A stretch of 64,000 bases of DNA from Flavobacterium silvaticum (GTDB lineage Bacteria; Bacteroidota; Bacteroidia; Flavobacteriales; Flavobacteriaceae). The translations under genes were made by a program, and so were the position numbers. The stretch covers positions 124,001 to 188,000 of the forward strand of contig NZ_JAAMPU010000106.1 of the NCBI RefSeq assembly GCF_012911565.1. The letters are read 5' to 3'. Under the pieces are notes generated by a model. That model worked only from the letters and a program-made list of their open reading frames with translations. It did no database searches and was not told the DNA's origin. Position 1 is the stretch's first letter, and every line of letters begins with the position of its first letter. Below are positions 51,705 to 61,400 of the stretch, in pieces.

Positions 51705-53264
51705 TTAGTAGGTCGGGTTTTGCTGTGTTCCCGGGTTGTTGTCTACTTCAGACTGCGGAATAGGGAAATATTCACGCCCGTTCTGGAATGTATTGTACTC
51801 TGCATCACGTGTTTTGAGCCATGCCACCTTTACAGGATCATTGAGCCAGCCCCAACGGCGGATATCGTCAAAACGGTGGCCTTCGAGAGCAAATTCAAGG
51901 AAACGCTCATGCCCTATCTGCTCACGCATTTGAGCTTGCGTCATATTCGGATGGGCCGTGGCTAAATCCGGTAGATTGACACGGGAACGAACCAGTTGGA
52001 TGTACGGGTAAGCGCCTTGAGTATCACCAAGTTCGTTAAGGCATTCTGCATACATCATCAACACATCGGCATATCGCATCAAACGCTCGTTGATTCCGGA
52101 ACGCCAGTCGAATTCGTCTGCAAATTGACCGTCTGAATTCTGGTACTTGGCAGTAAACAGGTCATTCAGGTCGGTTGGGTTTGATGCATATCGGGTCGCG
52201 AAATCCTGTCCATAAAGTGTGATGCCAGGCGCATTGTAGAAAATAGTTGCATTAAGGCGCGGGTCGACTTGTCCGTCTACAGTAAGCTCATCATGGAATT
52301 CATTGAACAATGTTACGGTAGGCTGAACGTCTGTCCATCCGAAACCACGTGGCGCATAGGTAATGGCACGCGCTGATGTCTTGCCCCAATCCGCAGCCGG
52401 AATTCCGCCCCATCCAAGAGCAACTCCTCCTGCTTCGCGGCTGAATTCTATCTCGAAAATAGATTCAGAGTTCAACTCATTATTCGTAGTGAAGTTATCG
52501 CGGTAATTGGCAACCAATGCATAGTTCCCGGAGTCGATCACTTGTTGGAATGCCGCTTTGGCATTCGTGTAGTCATGATTGAACAAATAGGCTTTACCCA
52601 TATACGCAATCGCCGCATATTTGTTGGCACGTCCTTTTTGTCCTTCGTCAGGCCCGCCTGTTCCTACATAAGAAGCAGGCAACAAATCGGCAGCCATCTG
52701 GAAATCTGCGATAACCTGTGCCCAACCTTCTTCGGGTGTTCTTTGCGGATGGCGAGTCTCTGTAAGATCGGTCGGAACCGGAACGCTGTTGAACATATTC
52801 ACCGCATGGAACAGGTACAGACCTCTCATGAAATATGCCTGACCCAAAATACGGTTTTTGAGTGCCTCATCCATTTCGATATCCGGTACATGTGCAATAA
52901 CCTGATTAGCCCTGAATATCCCAATGTAATAACAGTCAAAAGCCCAACCGTAAATCGCAGGATCTGATATAGGTGTATTGAAACGACCCGTGTTTGCCAT
53001 AGCTGCCCACGGACTGTTCGATCGGGTGTCATCAGCCTTGAGATCCAATAGCAACGGGGTACAACGCATGTATGTTCCATCAGTAAGCAATGCTGAATAA
53101 ACGGCATTGATACCTCTCATTGCATCATCTCCATTCTGCCAAAAAGTAGCTTCTGTCTGGTTGTTCGGATCCAGCTGAACCAAGTCGTCATCTGTGACGC
53201 ATCCTGTGAATGCCAAAGCCAGCATCGGTATCAGGATTCTCCATTTTAAATTACTATTCTTCAT
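51705..53264 (-). CDS. SusD/RagB-family nutrient-binding lipoprotein
   Basis: Surface glycan-binding lipoprotein of 519 residues that caps the SusC channel. Signal and lipobox: [12 protein letters not shown], Cys21. The SusD fold is recognisable from [30 protein letters not shown], repeated TPR-like helices ([44 protein letters not shown]) and the C-terminal [22 protein letters not shown] with the closing [17 protein letters not shown]. It follows susC by 18 bases and precedes the hydrolases. Confidence 0.95.
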   Translation of the reverse strand: MKNSNLKWRILIPMLALAFTGCVTDDDLVQLDPNNQTEATFWQNGDDAMRGINAVYSALLTDGTYMRCTPLLLDLKADDTRSNSPWAAMANTGRFNTPISDPAIYGWAFDCYYIGIFRANQVIAHVPDIEMDEALKNRILGQAYFMRGLYLFHAVNMFNSVPVPTDLTETRHPQRTPEEGWAQVIADFQMAADLLPASYVGTGGPDEGQKGRANKYAAIAYMGKAYLFNHDYTNAKAAFQQVIDSGNYALVANYRDNFTTNNELNSESIFEIEFSREAGGVALGWGGIPAADWGKTSARAITYAPRGFGWTDVQPTVTLFNEFHDELTVDGQVDPRLNATIFYNAPGITLYGQDFATRYASNPTDLNDLFTAKYQNSDGQFADEFDWRSGINERLMRYADVLMMYAECLNELGDTQGAYPYIQLVRSRVNLPDLATAHPNMTQAQMREQIGHERFLEFALEGHRFDDIRRWGWLNDPVKVAWLKTRDAEYNTFQNGREYFPIPQSEVDNNPGTQQNPTY

Positions 53265-53282
53265 ATTGACAATTTTTTATTT

Positions 53283-56200
53283 TTAGAAATTCAGGTTGAC
53301 ACCAAATACTATAGTTCTTGGATTCGGGAAGGAGCCATATTCAAAACCACGGTTCAACACAGCTTGGCCAGGATTGGTACTGTTAGGCTGACGGAAGTCT
53401 GGATCATATCCTTTGAATTTCGTGATGACGAACATATTCTGGCCGGATACATATACACGGGCCTTTTCGATAACCTTCGTAAGGAGCGGCAATGTATAAC
53501 CCAACTCGATGTTTTGTAATTTAAGATAGTTCCCGCTTTGGATAAATCGGCTGGAAGTCCTTGCATTCTGGTTTTTCTCCAGATAATCCGGACGCGGTAC
53601 GTTAGTGTCGGTATTTTCAGGAGTCCAAAAATTCAACGCATCAGTGTGGTGGTTAACCAAACCTTCAATCATTAGCGCATTGTAGGTTCCGTTGTAAATC
53701 TTGTTTCCACCGCTTCCCTGGAAGAAGAAAGAGAAATCTATGTTTTTCCAGTCTGCGTTGAAATTGACACCATAGGTGTATTTAGGTATGGTACGCCCCT
53801 GGAATGTGCGGTCATTGTCTGTAATCTGTCCATCTCCGTTTACGTCGCGGAACTTAATGTCGCCGGGAACTGCGTTAGGCTGTACAGCATGTTGATTGAT
53901 TTCTTCCTGACTTTGGAAAATGCCTTCTACTTCCCAAGCATAAATTTCACCGGCAGAACGGCCAACTTCAGTACGGCTTACACCTAAGGAAACAGGATAA
54001 TTGTCCTTGATTGCCAATACTTCGTTGTCGATTAACGATACGTTCCCGGATACGCCCCACTTGAACGCATTATCGCGATCTTGCCAGCCGGCGGTGAATT
54101 CCCATCCTTTGTTGCGCATTTTTGCACCGTTTGTAGTGATAAGGTTTCCGAGGGAACCAGTTGATGATGGTAAAGGCAAATCGATCAGGATATCGTCTGA
54201 TGTTTTGACAAAATATTCTGCAGTCACCTGAAGTTTGTTCTTAAAGAATCCCATTTCCAAAGCAGCATTGACCGTATTCGTCGTTTCCCAGCTGATATCC
54301 GGATCAAGGATAGATTGTGTTGCTGTTCCCGGAGCCAATACGTTATTGAAGTCGTAAGATGAAAACGCATTTACCGTTGGCGAGAATTTATACACCGAAA
54401 TAGCGTTGTTACCTGCGGTTCCATAACCGGCGCGAAGTTTCAGTCCGTCCCACCAATCCGGCAATTTCACATCGTTATTGATTTTCCAGGCACCAGAAAC
54501 CGAATAGAAATTTCCTGTGTTGATGTCTTCGCGGAATAATGAAGTCCTATCCTGACGGAAATTCCCTGTCAGGAAATAACGATCGTCATAAGAATAATCC
54601 AGGTGGGCAACGAATGATTTACGTGTTTCAACCGTTTCATATTCACCTGCAGACTGGCTGTCCGCATATTGAAGCTGGGCAATTTCTCCCGGAACGAAAC
54701 CTACTCCACGGGAATAATGGCGGTAAGAGTCATTTCTCTCGTTAACCAAGCCGACGAAAGCAGCGACTTTATGCTTATCCAAAGTGATATCGTAATTCAA
54801 CATATTGTCGACAATGGTACGTTGCACTGTTCCGTTGTCTACATCCAGAGACGCTTCGTCGTTTGTAGTAATGTAATACCAACCTAGATCGCTTGGCGGA
54901 ACAAACGTGCGGTTCCCATAGGAAAGATGGTCGGCACTGACACGGAATGTATAGCGAAGCCCTTTGATGATTTCATATTCGCCCCATGCGTTAGCAACGA
55001 ACCTGTCACGGTCTCCGACTTGCTTATTGAGGTTGTTGAAACCTATAACGTTAAGAGTAATGGCACGTTGGGTAGCATTATCTGCACCACCGTACCCTCC
55101 AAGTCTGTTCGGGTCGTAAACAGGCATGGTCGGAATTGCCTGAAGCAAATGTATAATAGGCGAGCCTCCGACAAGGTATTCATAGAACGAATTCTTATTG
55201 GATTGTGTATAAGCCACTTTAGCTCCATATTTGAATCGGCCAAGTTTGCCAGTCACATTAAGGTTGGTCGAATAACGCTCATAATCCTGGGGCGTGTTGA
55301 AGTAGCTTGAATTCTTGTAGTGATCGATGTTCATACTGAATGTCGCAGATTCAGAACCTCCGCTAACATTGAATTGCTGGTTCTCTATTCTTCCTGTGCG
55401 AAAAGCTTCGTCTTGCCAATTTGTGTCAACATCACTAATGTAAGAAGGACTTGATGGATCATTTCCAGGAATAAGACCTTCATTATTGTTGGCAACAGCG
55501 GCATTTGTTATTTTTTGATATCCTTCGCGGTCTGTCACATCCCATTTACGTGTTACATTCTGAAAACCTACGAGTGAATTGACACTTACTTTAAGTTTTC
55601 CAGCCTTTCCTTTTTTAGTCGTGATCAAAACCACACCAGCAGCTCCCCGAACTCCATATATAGCAGTTGCAGAAGCATCTTTCAGAATAGACATAGATTC
55701 TATGTCGCTTGGCGCCAAATCAAAAGGAGCATCCAGAATGATCCCGTCCACCACATACACCGGATTATTATTGGTGAATGACGATGCCCCACGAATCTGG
55801 ATGTTTACAAAACCTCCAGGCTCTCCGGAAGACTGAACAGTTACGCCTGCAACCTGTCCCTGAAGCATTTTCGCAACGTCATATGTTATTGTTTTCTTTG
55901 AATTTGCGACATCTACAACTCCAACAGCTCCTGTAAGATCTTGCTTTCTTGCTGTGGTATACCCCACAACAATAACGTCGTTCAAGGTATTTGCATCCGG
56001 GTTAAGGGATACATCTATAGAAGTACGCCCATTAATAGGCTCTTCTATTTCCTGATACCCGATGTACGAGAAAACAAGTACATCGGTTGACTTAGCGGAA
56101 ATCTCATATTTTCCGTCAATGTCTGTTGAAACTCCTTTGCCGCCCTTTACGACAACATTCGCCATCGGAAGCGGCATGTTGTTATCCTTGGCGAGTACCG

Positions 56201-56324
56201 TTCCGGAAATTTTGATTTCCTGCGCGCTCACTGCGCCGGCACCTAACAGGAATAGCACAAAAAAGACAGATCTCAGGACAGACCAGTCTCCTGCGCTTTT
56301 TAATAACCTGGTAAAATTCATCAT
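53283..56324 (-). CDS. SusC/RagA-family TonB-linked outer-membrane transporter
   Basis: Outer-membrane importer of 1013 residues, first gene of the arabinan operon. After the signal peptide (ending GAGAVSAQ) comes the carboxypeptidase-D-like N-terminal extension (ISGTVLAKDNNMPLPMANVV..., about 38-110), the TonB box region DVIVVGYTTARKQDLTGAV, the plug (LQGQVAGVTVQSSGEPGG...; VYVVDGIILD) and the 22-strand barrel, ending in aromatic FGVNLNF. It would import arabino-oligosaccharides with the neighbouring SusD. A TAAATTTG promoter with an adjacent AraR-type dyad precedes it. Confidence 0.96.
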   Translation of the reverse strand: MMNFTRLLKSAGDWSVLRSVFFVLFLLGAGAVSAQEIKISGTVLAKDNNMPLPMANVVVKGGKGVSTDIDGKYEISAKSTDVLVFSYIGYQEIEEPINGRTSIDVSLNPDANTLNDVIVVGYTTARKQDLTGAVGVVDVANSKKTITYDVAKMLQGQVAGVTVQSSGEPGGFVNIQIRGASSFTNNNPVYVVDGIILDAPFDLAPSDIESMSILKDASATAIYGVRGAAGVVLITTKKGKAGKLKVSVNSLVGFQNVTRKWDVTDREGYQKITNAAVANNNEGLIPGNDPSSPSYISDVDTNWQDEAFRTGRIENQQFNVSGGSESATFSMNIDHYKNSSYFNTPQDYERYSTNLNVTGKLGRFKYGAKVAYTQSNKNSFYEYLVGGSPIIHLLQAIPTMPVYDPNRLGGYGGADNATQRAITLNVIGFNNLNKQVGDRDRFVANAWGEYEIIKGLRYTFRVSADHLSYGNRTFVPPSDLGWYYITTNDEASLDVDNGTVQRTIVDNMLNYDITLDKHKVAAFVGLVNERNDSYRHYSRGVGFVPGEIAQLQYADSQSAGEYETVETRKSFVAHLDYSYDDRYFLTGNFRQDRTSLFREDINTGNFYSVSGAWKINNDVKLPDWWDGLKLRAGYGTAGNNAISVYKFSPTVNAFSSYDFNNVLAPGTATQSILDPDISWETTNTVNAALEMGFFKNKLQVTAEYFVKTSDDILIDLPLPSSTGSLGNLITTNGAKMRNKGWEFTAGWQDRDNAFKWGVSGNVSLIDNEVLAIKDNYPVSLGVSRTEVGRSAGEIYAWEVEGIFQSQEEINQHAVQPNAVPGDIKFRDVNGDGQITDNDRTFQGRTIPKYTYGVNFNADWKNIDFSFFFQGSGGNKIYNGTYNALMIEGLVNHHTDALNFWTPENTDTNVPRPDYLEKNQNARTSSRFIQSGNYLKLQNIELGYTLPLLTKVIEKARVYVSGQNMFVITKFKGYDPDFRQPNSTNPGQAVLNRGFEYGSFPNPRTIVFGVNLNF

Positions 56325-56351
56325 AACAGTTAAAATTTGTTTAGTTTAAGA

Positions 56352-56378
56352 AATGTGTTTTTCACACTTCCAAATTTA
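56352..56378 (-). promoter_or_regulatory. susC promoter with putative AraR operator
   Basis: On the minus strand TAAATTTG (56378-56371) is a full TAnnTTTG match. Two bases downstream lies AGTGT-N7-ACATT (56368-56352), which would cover the transcription start and block initiation when bound. The leader to the ATG is then about 40 bases. Confidence 0.65.
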
Positions 56379-56416
56379 GTTAAAGTTTTTAAAAATCCTA
56401 ACACAAAATTTTAATA

Positions 56417-56433
56417 AGTGCAATTTTAACACA
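56417..56433 (+). promoter_or_regulatory. Putative second AraR site in the susC-araR divergent region
   Basis: AGTGC-AATTTTA-ACACA, a weaker match to the dyad seen at araB, GH97 and susC. It lies 154 bases before the regulator's ATG and about 40 bases upstream of the susC -7 element. Confidence 0.4.
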
Positions 56434-56586
56434 AATTAATTCGGGACACGGCAAAACTACAACGATGTCTACTGAGAATTCTGCATTTACGAATACCTAA
56501 TAAATAAATGTATTTGCCGCACTTATTCCGCCTTTAAGTTGCATTTTACATACTATGATTTGTATATTGCGTCATATTTGTCTCCT

Positions 56587-57270
56587 ATGAGAAACTATAA
56601 GAACCAGAAAAAAATCCTGCTCGCAGTAGATTGCATCATCTTTGGATTTGACAACAAAAACCTCAAAATCCTCCTTATCAAGAGAGATTTCGAGCCAGAG
56701 AAAGGTCATTGGTCGCTTATGGGTGGCTTTATTGAGCCGGACGAAGCCATTGACGATGCCGCAAACAGGATCCTTAACGACCTCACCGGCCTTGACAATG
56801 TGTATCTGGAACAACTGCGCGCTTACGGAGCCGTAGACCGCGATCCGTTCGAAAGAACCATATCGATTGGTTATTATGCTTTGATTCCCATATCTGACAA
56901 AACCATCCTCAATAAAGAATTCTCGGCGAAATGGTTCAATATAGCCGACGCTCCAAAGCTGATCTTTGATCATAGTACTATGGTCGCGAATGCGATGGCC
57001 CGATTGAGAAGACGAGCACTAGGAAAACCAATCGGTTTTGAATTGCTTCCCGAGAAGTTTACCATGAAACAGCTTCAGACACTTTACGAGGCTATTTTGG
57101 GGGAAGAACTGGACAAACGTAACTTCATCAACAAAATCAACGCGCTCGACATTTTACTGAAGACCGAGGAAAAAGACATGAACTCGTCACGCAAAGGTTC
57201 TTTCCTTTATACTTTCGACGAAGTGAAGTACAGAAGAAAAGTAGAAGAAGGATTTTCTTTTAAACTTTGA
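56587..57270 (+). CDS. araR: AraR-type NUDIX-fold transcriptional regulator (NrtR family)
   Basis: A 227-residue regulator: a NUDIX domain (residues about 10-140) followed by a winged helix (about 150-220), as in the NrtR family, of which AraR is the Bacteroidota L-arabinose branch. The NUDIX box is degenerate: GGFIEPDEAIDDAANRILND keeps the first Gly and Glu but lacks the REUXEEXGU glutamates, so it is probably a ligand sensor rather than a hydrolase. It is divergent from susC, and dyads of one pattern lie at susC, araB and GH97. The frame runs 16 codons upstream; ATG 56587 gives the family-like start. Confidence 0.85.
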   Translation: MRNYKNQKKILLAVDCIIFGFDNKNLKILLIKRDFEPEKGHWSLMGGFIEPDEAIDDAANRILNDLTGLDNVYLEQLRAYGAVDRDPFERTISIGYYALIPISDKTILNKEFSAKWFNIADAPKLIFDHSTMVANAMARLRRRALGKPIGFELLPEKFTMKQLQTLYEAILGEELDKRNFINKINALDILLKTEEKDMNSSRKGSFLYTFDEVKYRRKVEEGFSFKL

Positions 57271-57312
57271 TTCATTGCTTATATTAAGGTCTTAAACTTT
57301 AATATGTATCTG

Positions 57313-57445
57313 ATGAAAAAAAAGAAATGTCGTAGAAACGGCTTGTGATGTAATCCCTGGTTTTTTAGAACTAGCCAGACGGCTTGAACAACGTGTCATC
57401 ATAACAGGTCGCAGCCGAAGTCTTTACAATGGCTATTCGCACCAT
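57313..57445 (+). other. Disrupted N-terminal part of the tyrosine recombinase, with A8 tract
   Basis: ATG 57313 followed by eight A (57316-57323) reads M-K-K-K-K-C-R and stops after 12 codons. In the frame of the downstream recombinase the sequence is open from 57317 and reads VVETACDVIPGFLELARRL, then SRSLYNGYSHHLAQLSLHY, a proper continuation of the core-binding domain. Removing one A from the A8 tract joins ATG 57313 to it. Confidence 0.6.
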
Positions 57446-58357
57446 TTGGCCCAGCTTTCACTTCATTACCATATGTTGCCAACCGAAATTCCTCATCGGG
57501 AAATAGAGGAATATTTGTTCCTGATGACGCAACGGTCATCTTCTCCTTCTCTGTCCTATTTCAAATTTGCCGTTTACAGTCTGCGGTTTCTTTATAAAAT
57601 GGAAGGCCGACGTGATTTGTATCTGGAACTTCCCAAAATAAAACAAGACAAAAAACTTCCGGTGGTATTAAGCAAGGAAGAAATGAAACGAATGCTGGAA
57701 GTGACGACACTGCAAAAACATCGTGTCTTATTGTTATTGCTTTACGGATGTGGTTTACGATGCATGGAAGCACGCAACATACAACTTTCCGATATTGATG
57801 TAGACCGGAAAACCATTCACATCCGGAATGGGAAAGGCGGTAAAGACCGATACGTTCCTATGAGTGAAATATTGATTGAAGAATTATTGCGCTACAGAAA
57901 AAACCAGCGTCCAAAAATCTGGTTATTCAATGGCAGACCCGACGGCAGGAAAGGAGGCGATTTTGAAAACACATATTCAAACCGTGGCGTCTATTGGGTG
58001 ATTCGCCACGCATGCAAAAAAGCAGACATTACCAAACATGTTACGATCCATACATTACGCCACACCTTCGCAACGCATTTACTCGAGGACGGACTCGATA
58101 TCGTAACCATCAAGGAATTACTCGGGCATTCCAAAATTGAAACGACCATGATTTATTTACATGTTGCCAAAACCGGTCGGGGCCAGGGTTTCAGTCCGCT
58201 CGATACTTTATTCGGTTTACGCGAGCCCGAATTCAAACACGGCATCTGCCCGTTCTTCATCAACAGCGTAAAGGCCAATGGAACCGCGACCCTTCCGGAA
58301 TCGATAACTGTGATGATCGAGGAAAGCAGAAAGCCGCAACTTGAGCTTGTCGAATAA
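57446..58357 (+). CDS. Tyrosine-type site-specific recombinase, N-terminus disrupted
   Basis: From TTG 57446, 303 residues. Catalytic residues are all present: Arg in GCGLRCMEAR, Lys in GKGGKDRYVP, HTLRHTFATH (His and Arg), LGHSKIETT (His) and the nucleophile Tyr in TMIYLHVAKT. The start of the core-binding domain is missing from this ORF but exists upstream in the same frame behind an A8 tract. The tail (GRGQGFSPLDTLFGL, KHGICPFFI) resembles recombinases that accompany IS91-like transposons in Flavobacteria; no transposase is beside it, so it may be a remnant. A bidirectional terminator follows. Confidence 0.8.
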   Translation: MAQLSLHYHMLPTEIPHREIEEYLFLMTQRSSSPSLSYFKFAVYSLRFLYKMEGRRDLYLELPKIKQDKKLPVVLSKEEMKRMLEVTTLQKHRVLLLLLYGCGLRCMEARNIQLSDIDVDRKTIHIRNGKGGKDRYVPMSEILIEELLRYRKNQRPKIWLFNGRPDGRKGGDFENTYSNRGVYWVIRHACKKADITKHVTIHTLRHTFATHLLEDGLDIVTIKELLGHSKIETTMIYLHVAKTGRGQGFSPLDTLFGLREPEFKHGICPFFINSVKANGTATLPESITVMIEESRKPQLELVE

Positions 58358-58370
58358 ACAGTATTGAAAT

Positions 58371-58400
58371 AAAAACGCCGAATGTGACTTCGGCGTTTTT
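58371..58400. terminator. Bidirectional terminator between recombinase and metalloprotease
   Basis: AAAAACGCCGAA (58371-58382) and TTCGGCGTTTTT (58389-58400), 12-bp perfect stem including A/T flanks, six-base loop. Confidence 0.88.
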
Positions 58401-58417
58401 TATGGATCGTTTCCAGA

Positions 58418-61400
58418 TTAAGACCTGACTACTTTTATAGCATTGCGGTTATCGATACGAAGCAGATACATGCCGATTGGAAGTTCCGAAATGTCAATTA
58501 CTTTTTCTGTTCCTGATTTCAGTCGTTTCCCATACAAATCATAGAGTTCATAGGTTTCGAACGAGCCTGAAACGTTTAGTATACCTTTGGTCGGGTTTGG
58601 ATAGACCTTGATTGGCTCAACTTCAGCTTCATCAGTTTCAATTTCCAATGCTTTATTGTATCCGATCCTGAAACGTTGGTCGAAAATTCCGGCATCCGAA
58701 GTAAATTCATATGGCTTGTCTAGCGAATTCCACTTTCCGGTAACGGCATCAAAAAGGTATACTTCTTCAATTACTCCTTCCCTGTCATCGATCTGGATAG
58801 AGAATGTGCCATCGTATTCTGAAGAAAAGCCCATCGGAACCTCATCGTCTTCATTGAAATCACCGCGCGACTGTATGCAATAGGCATTGTCATCAATCAG
58901 CGAATAAAAATCAGCTTGGGCACGACGCTGCATCAGTTGGGAATCATAACCCCAATCGGCATCCCTATTGGTATCTGGCAGATATCCGATTAAGCTTTGC
59001 CTGAACAACCCGGAATCATCCGTAAGTGAAACCCAGAATCTGTCGGTTGCACGCTGTCGGAGGAAATTCGAGTTTACCAAAGTAGCGCTGCGCATGGAAT
59101 TATTAAAGGTAAATGCTGATGCCGTAGTTTTATCTACAAAAAAGCCCTGATGCGACGGAATAGTTCCTGTTGGAACAGCACTTCCGGATTCACTAGCAAT
59201 TCCACCTGTAAGGCTGTAGGCAGAAAAATCCCCAAGACCTGCATAATTCCCAGGAACTCCGCCTGGAGCCGTTCCGACCGGAGCCGTTTTGTGCGTCCAG
59301 AAATACAAAGTTCCAGTTGTTCCCGTGTTGGCCTGAATCAATAAATTGGCATTGATTGATGACGGATACGGATTCCCGACCAGGTTGTAGTTCCGGTTCA
59401 GGATATTTCCGCTGCTTGACAACGGAACCTGGACGACTCCGTTGGTTGGCGTCCCGACAAAATCTTTTGTCTTGATCCCTGATGTCGGATTGCGGGCAAT
59501 ATAGCCTTTCCCCTTTATCATGACCACAGTCGAAGCTTGGGTTGTCCAAACATTATTATTGTCATCCATACCATCGGCGACAGCGGCAGTAACTACACCG
59601 GACGCGTTGATGGTCTGTACATCTGAAAAATTCGCAGTGGTAAAAGTGGCGTAATTATACCAGCCGTAAATTCCGGTTCCCAACGTAGTATTGGTTGTAG
59701 GCGATGACCAGTAGACATAATCGTTGGCCAAAAGTGATGGGGTCGTTCGGGAGAACTTTCCGGTTCCGGTGTTGACTCCCGCATCTGAAACCTGGATCAG
59801 CTGGCCTTTATCCTGTACGACAAGGCTTCCGTTGATGGTGATATTGTTCATCACCGTTATGTTCTTTCCGGATGCAATTGTCAGTGTAGCTCCGGAATTA
59901 ATAATCAGATTACAACACGTAAAGGCTGTACCGGCAGTGTATTTCCCGGCAATGATGGCACTTTTGGTACTGCTTGGAGTTCCGTTGCTCCAGACTGAGC
60001 CATTCCAGGTTGTGTTCGTGGTACAGGTCACAGTGGTTACAACCGGTACGCAACTTACGGCGGCAACAAAGCCTGCATTCTGGACTGTTTGGGTCGATGT
60101 GAATTTAATGGTCAAGGCTCCGTTACTGGCCGTCGATGTAATTGCAGTCGGCAAGGTAGCGCCCGTGTAAGCACCTATAAGAGATGTTGTTCCGGTTCCA
60201 TTGTACACATACAGATAATCCTGTGCGCTTTCAAGGTTGAATACGCTGAACGTAATCTTAACGTTGTTACCTGTAGAAGGAGTCAGGATTCTTGTGTAGT
60301 TTTCGTTTGCCGTATACGTTGACAATGTTCCGCCTGAATCTGTAATGGAAACGCCGCTGCACCAATCGGCGGCTGTAGGCTGGACAAATTCACTGTAAGT
60401 AAGTGTTTGTCCGGAAGTACATACAGGAAGTATTCGTATTTTATAGAACGTATTTGCCGTGAGGCCCGTTTTGGTGAATGAAGGTGTCGAAACAGTAGTG
60501 TAAGATCCGCTTCCAGCCATCGTGAAAACGCCAACCTGCCAGCTTGTATTTCCGCCGGCATCTGTCCACGAAAAAGATAAACTTGTGGTGGTTTGGGCCG
60601 TTACATTTACAGCTGTTACGCCATTGGTACAGGTTGCAGTTGACGCACAGGTAGCTGAAAGACAGGTTGCGCCGGACATGGTTGATAAGATCCTCTCCGT
60701 AGGTTGCGCCCCAAATCCGTTGGCAAAATTGATCCCGACTCCACTGACCAAATGGCAATAGCTCATTATGGTTCCACCCAAAGCCGGCGGTATGACTCCG
60801 GTAGCACAGCTTCCTTCCGTATATCCCAAAGAAGATCCACAACCATCTATTGGCGTGTTGTTTCCGTTCCAGGCACAGGCGTGCGTATGTGGCGAACCTA
60901 ACAAATGCCCGAGTTCATGCGTCATACCCTGTACACTCCACGAATAAGTCGGAATCACATTGAAACCCGGATCTATGTCTACATAAGAATAATTCGAAGA
61001 CGAACAGACGCCCATTACAGCAGCCGCGATTCCGCCTTTGTTTCCGCTGTCCATGGCTATGAGTTGGCCCAAATCTCCGTCAAACGTCGGGCGATAAGTG
61101 TGGAAATTCGCTAATTGTGCCGATGATGTCGTTCCGGTATAAGGATCGGAAGTCGTCCATACGTAAGTTGACTTCAAAGCTACCGTGATTCCGGAATTCG
61201 CGAACAACGTCTGGACATTATTGAACAACGACGTCACAAAGTTCATGGTCGCGGTAAGGGTTCCTTTGTTAACGTAAAGCGTATTGTCTACCTCAAGATA
61301 AACCGATGCACATTTTGCGACAGTCGTAGCTTGTGTGGTTATCTGATACTCTTTGGCGGCTGGTTTCGGATCTTCAAACTTGCAATCGAAATCATTCAGG

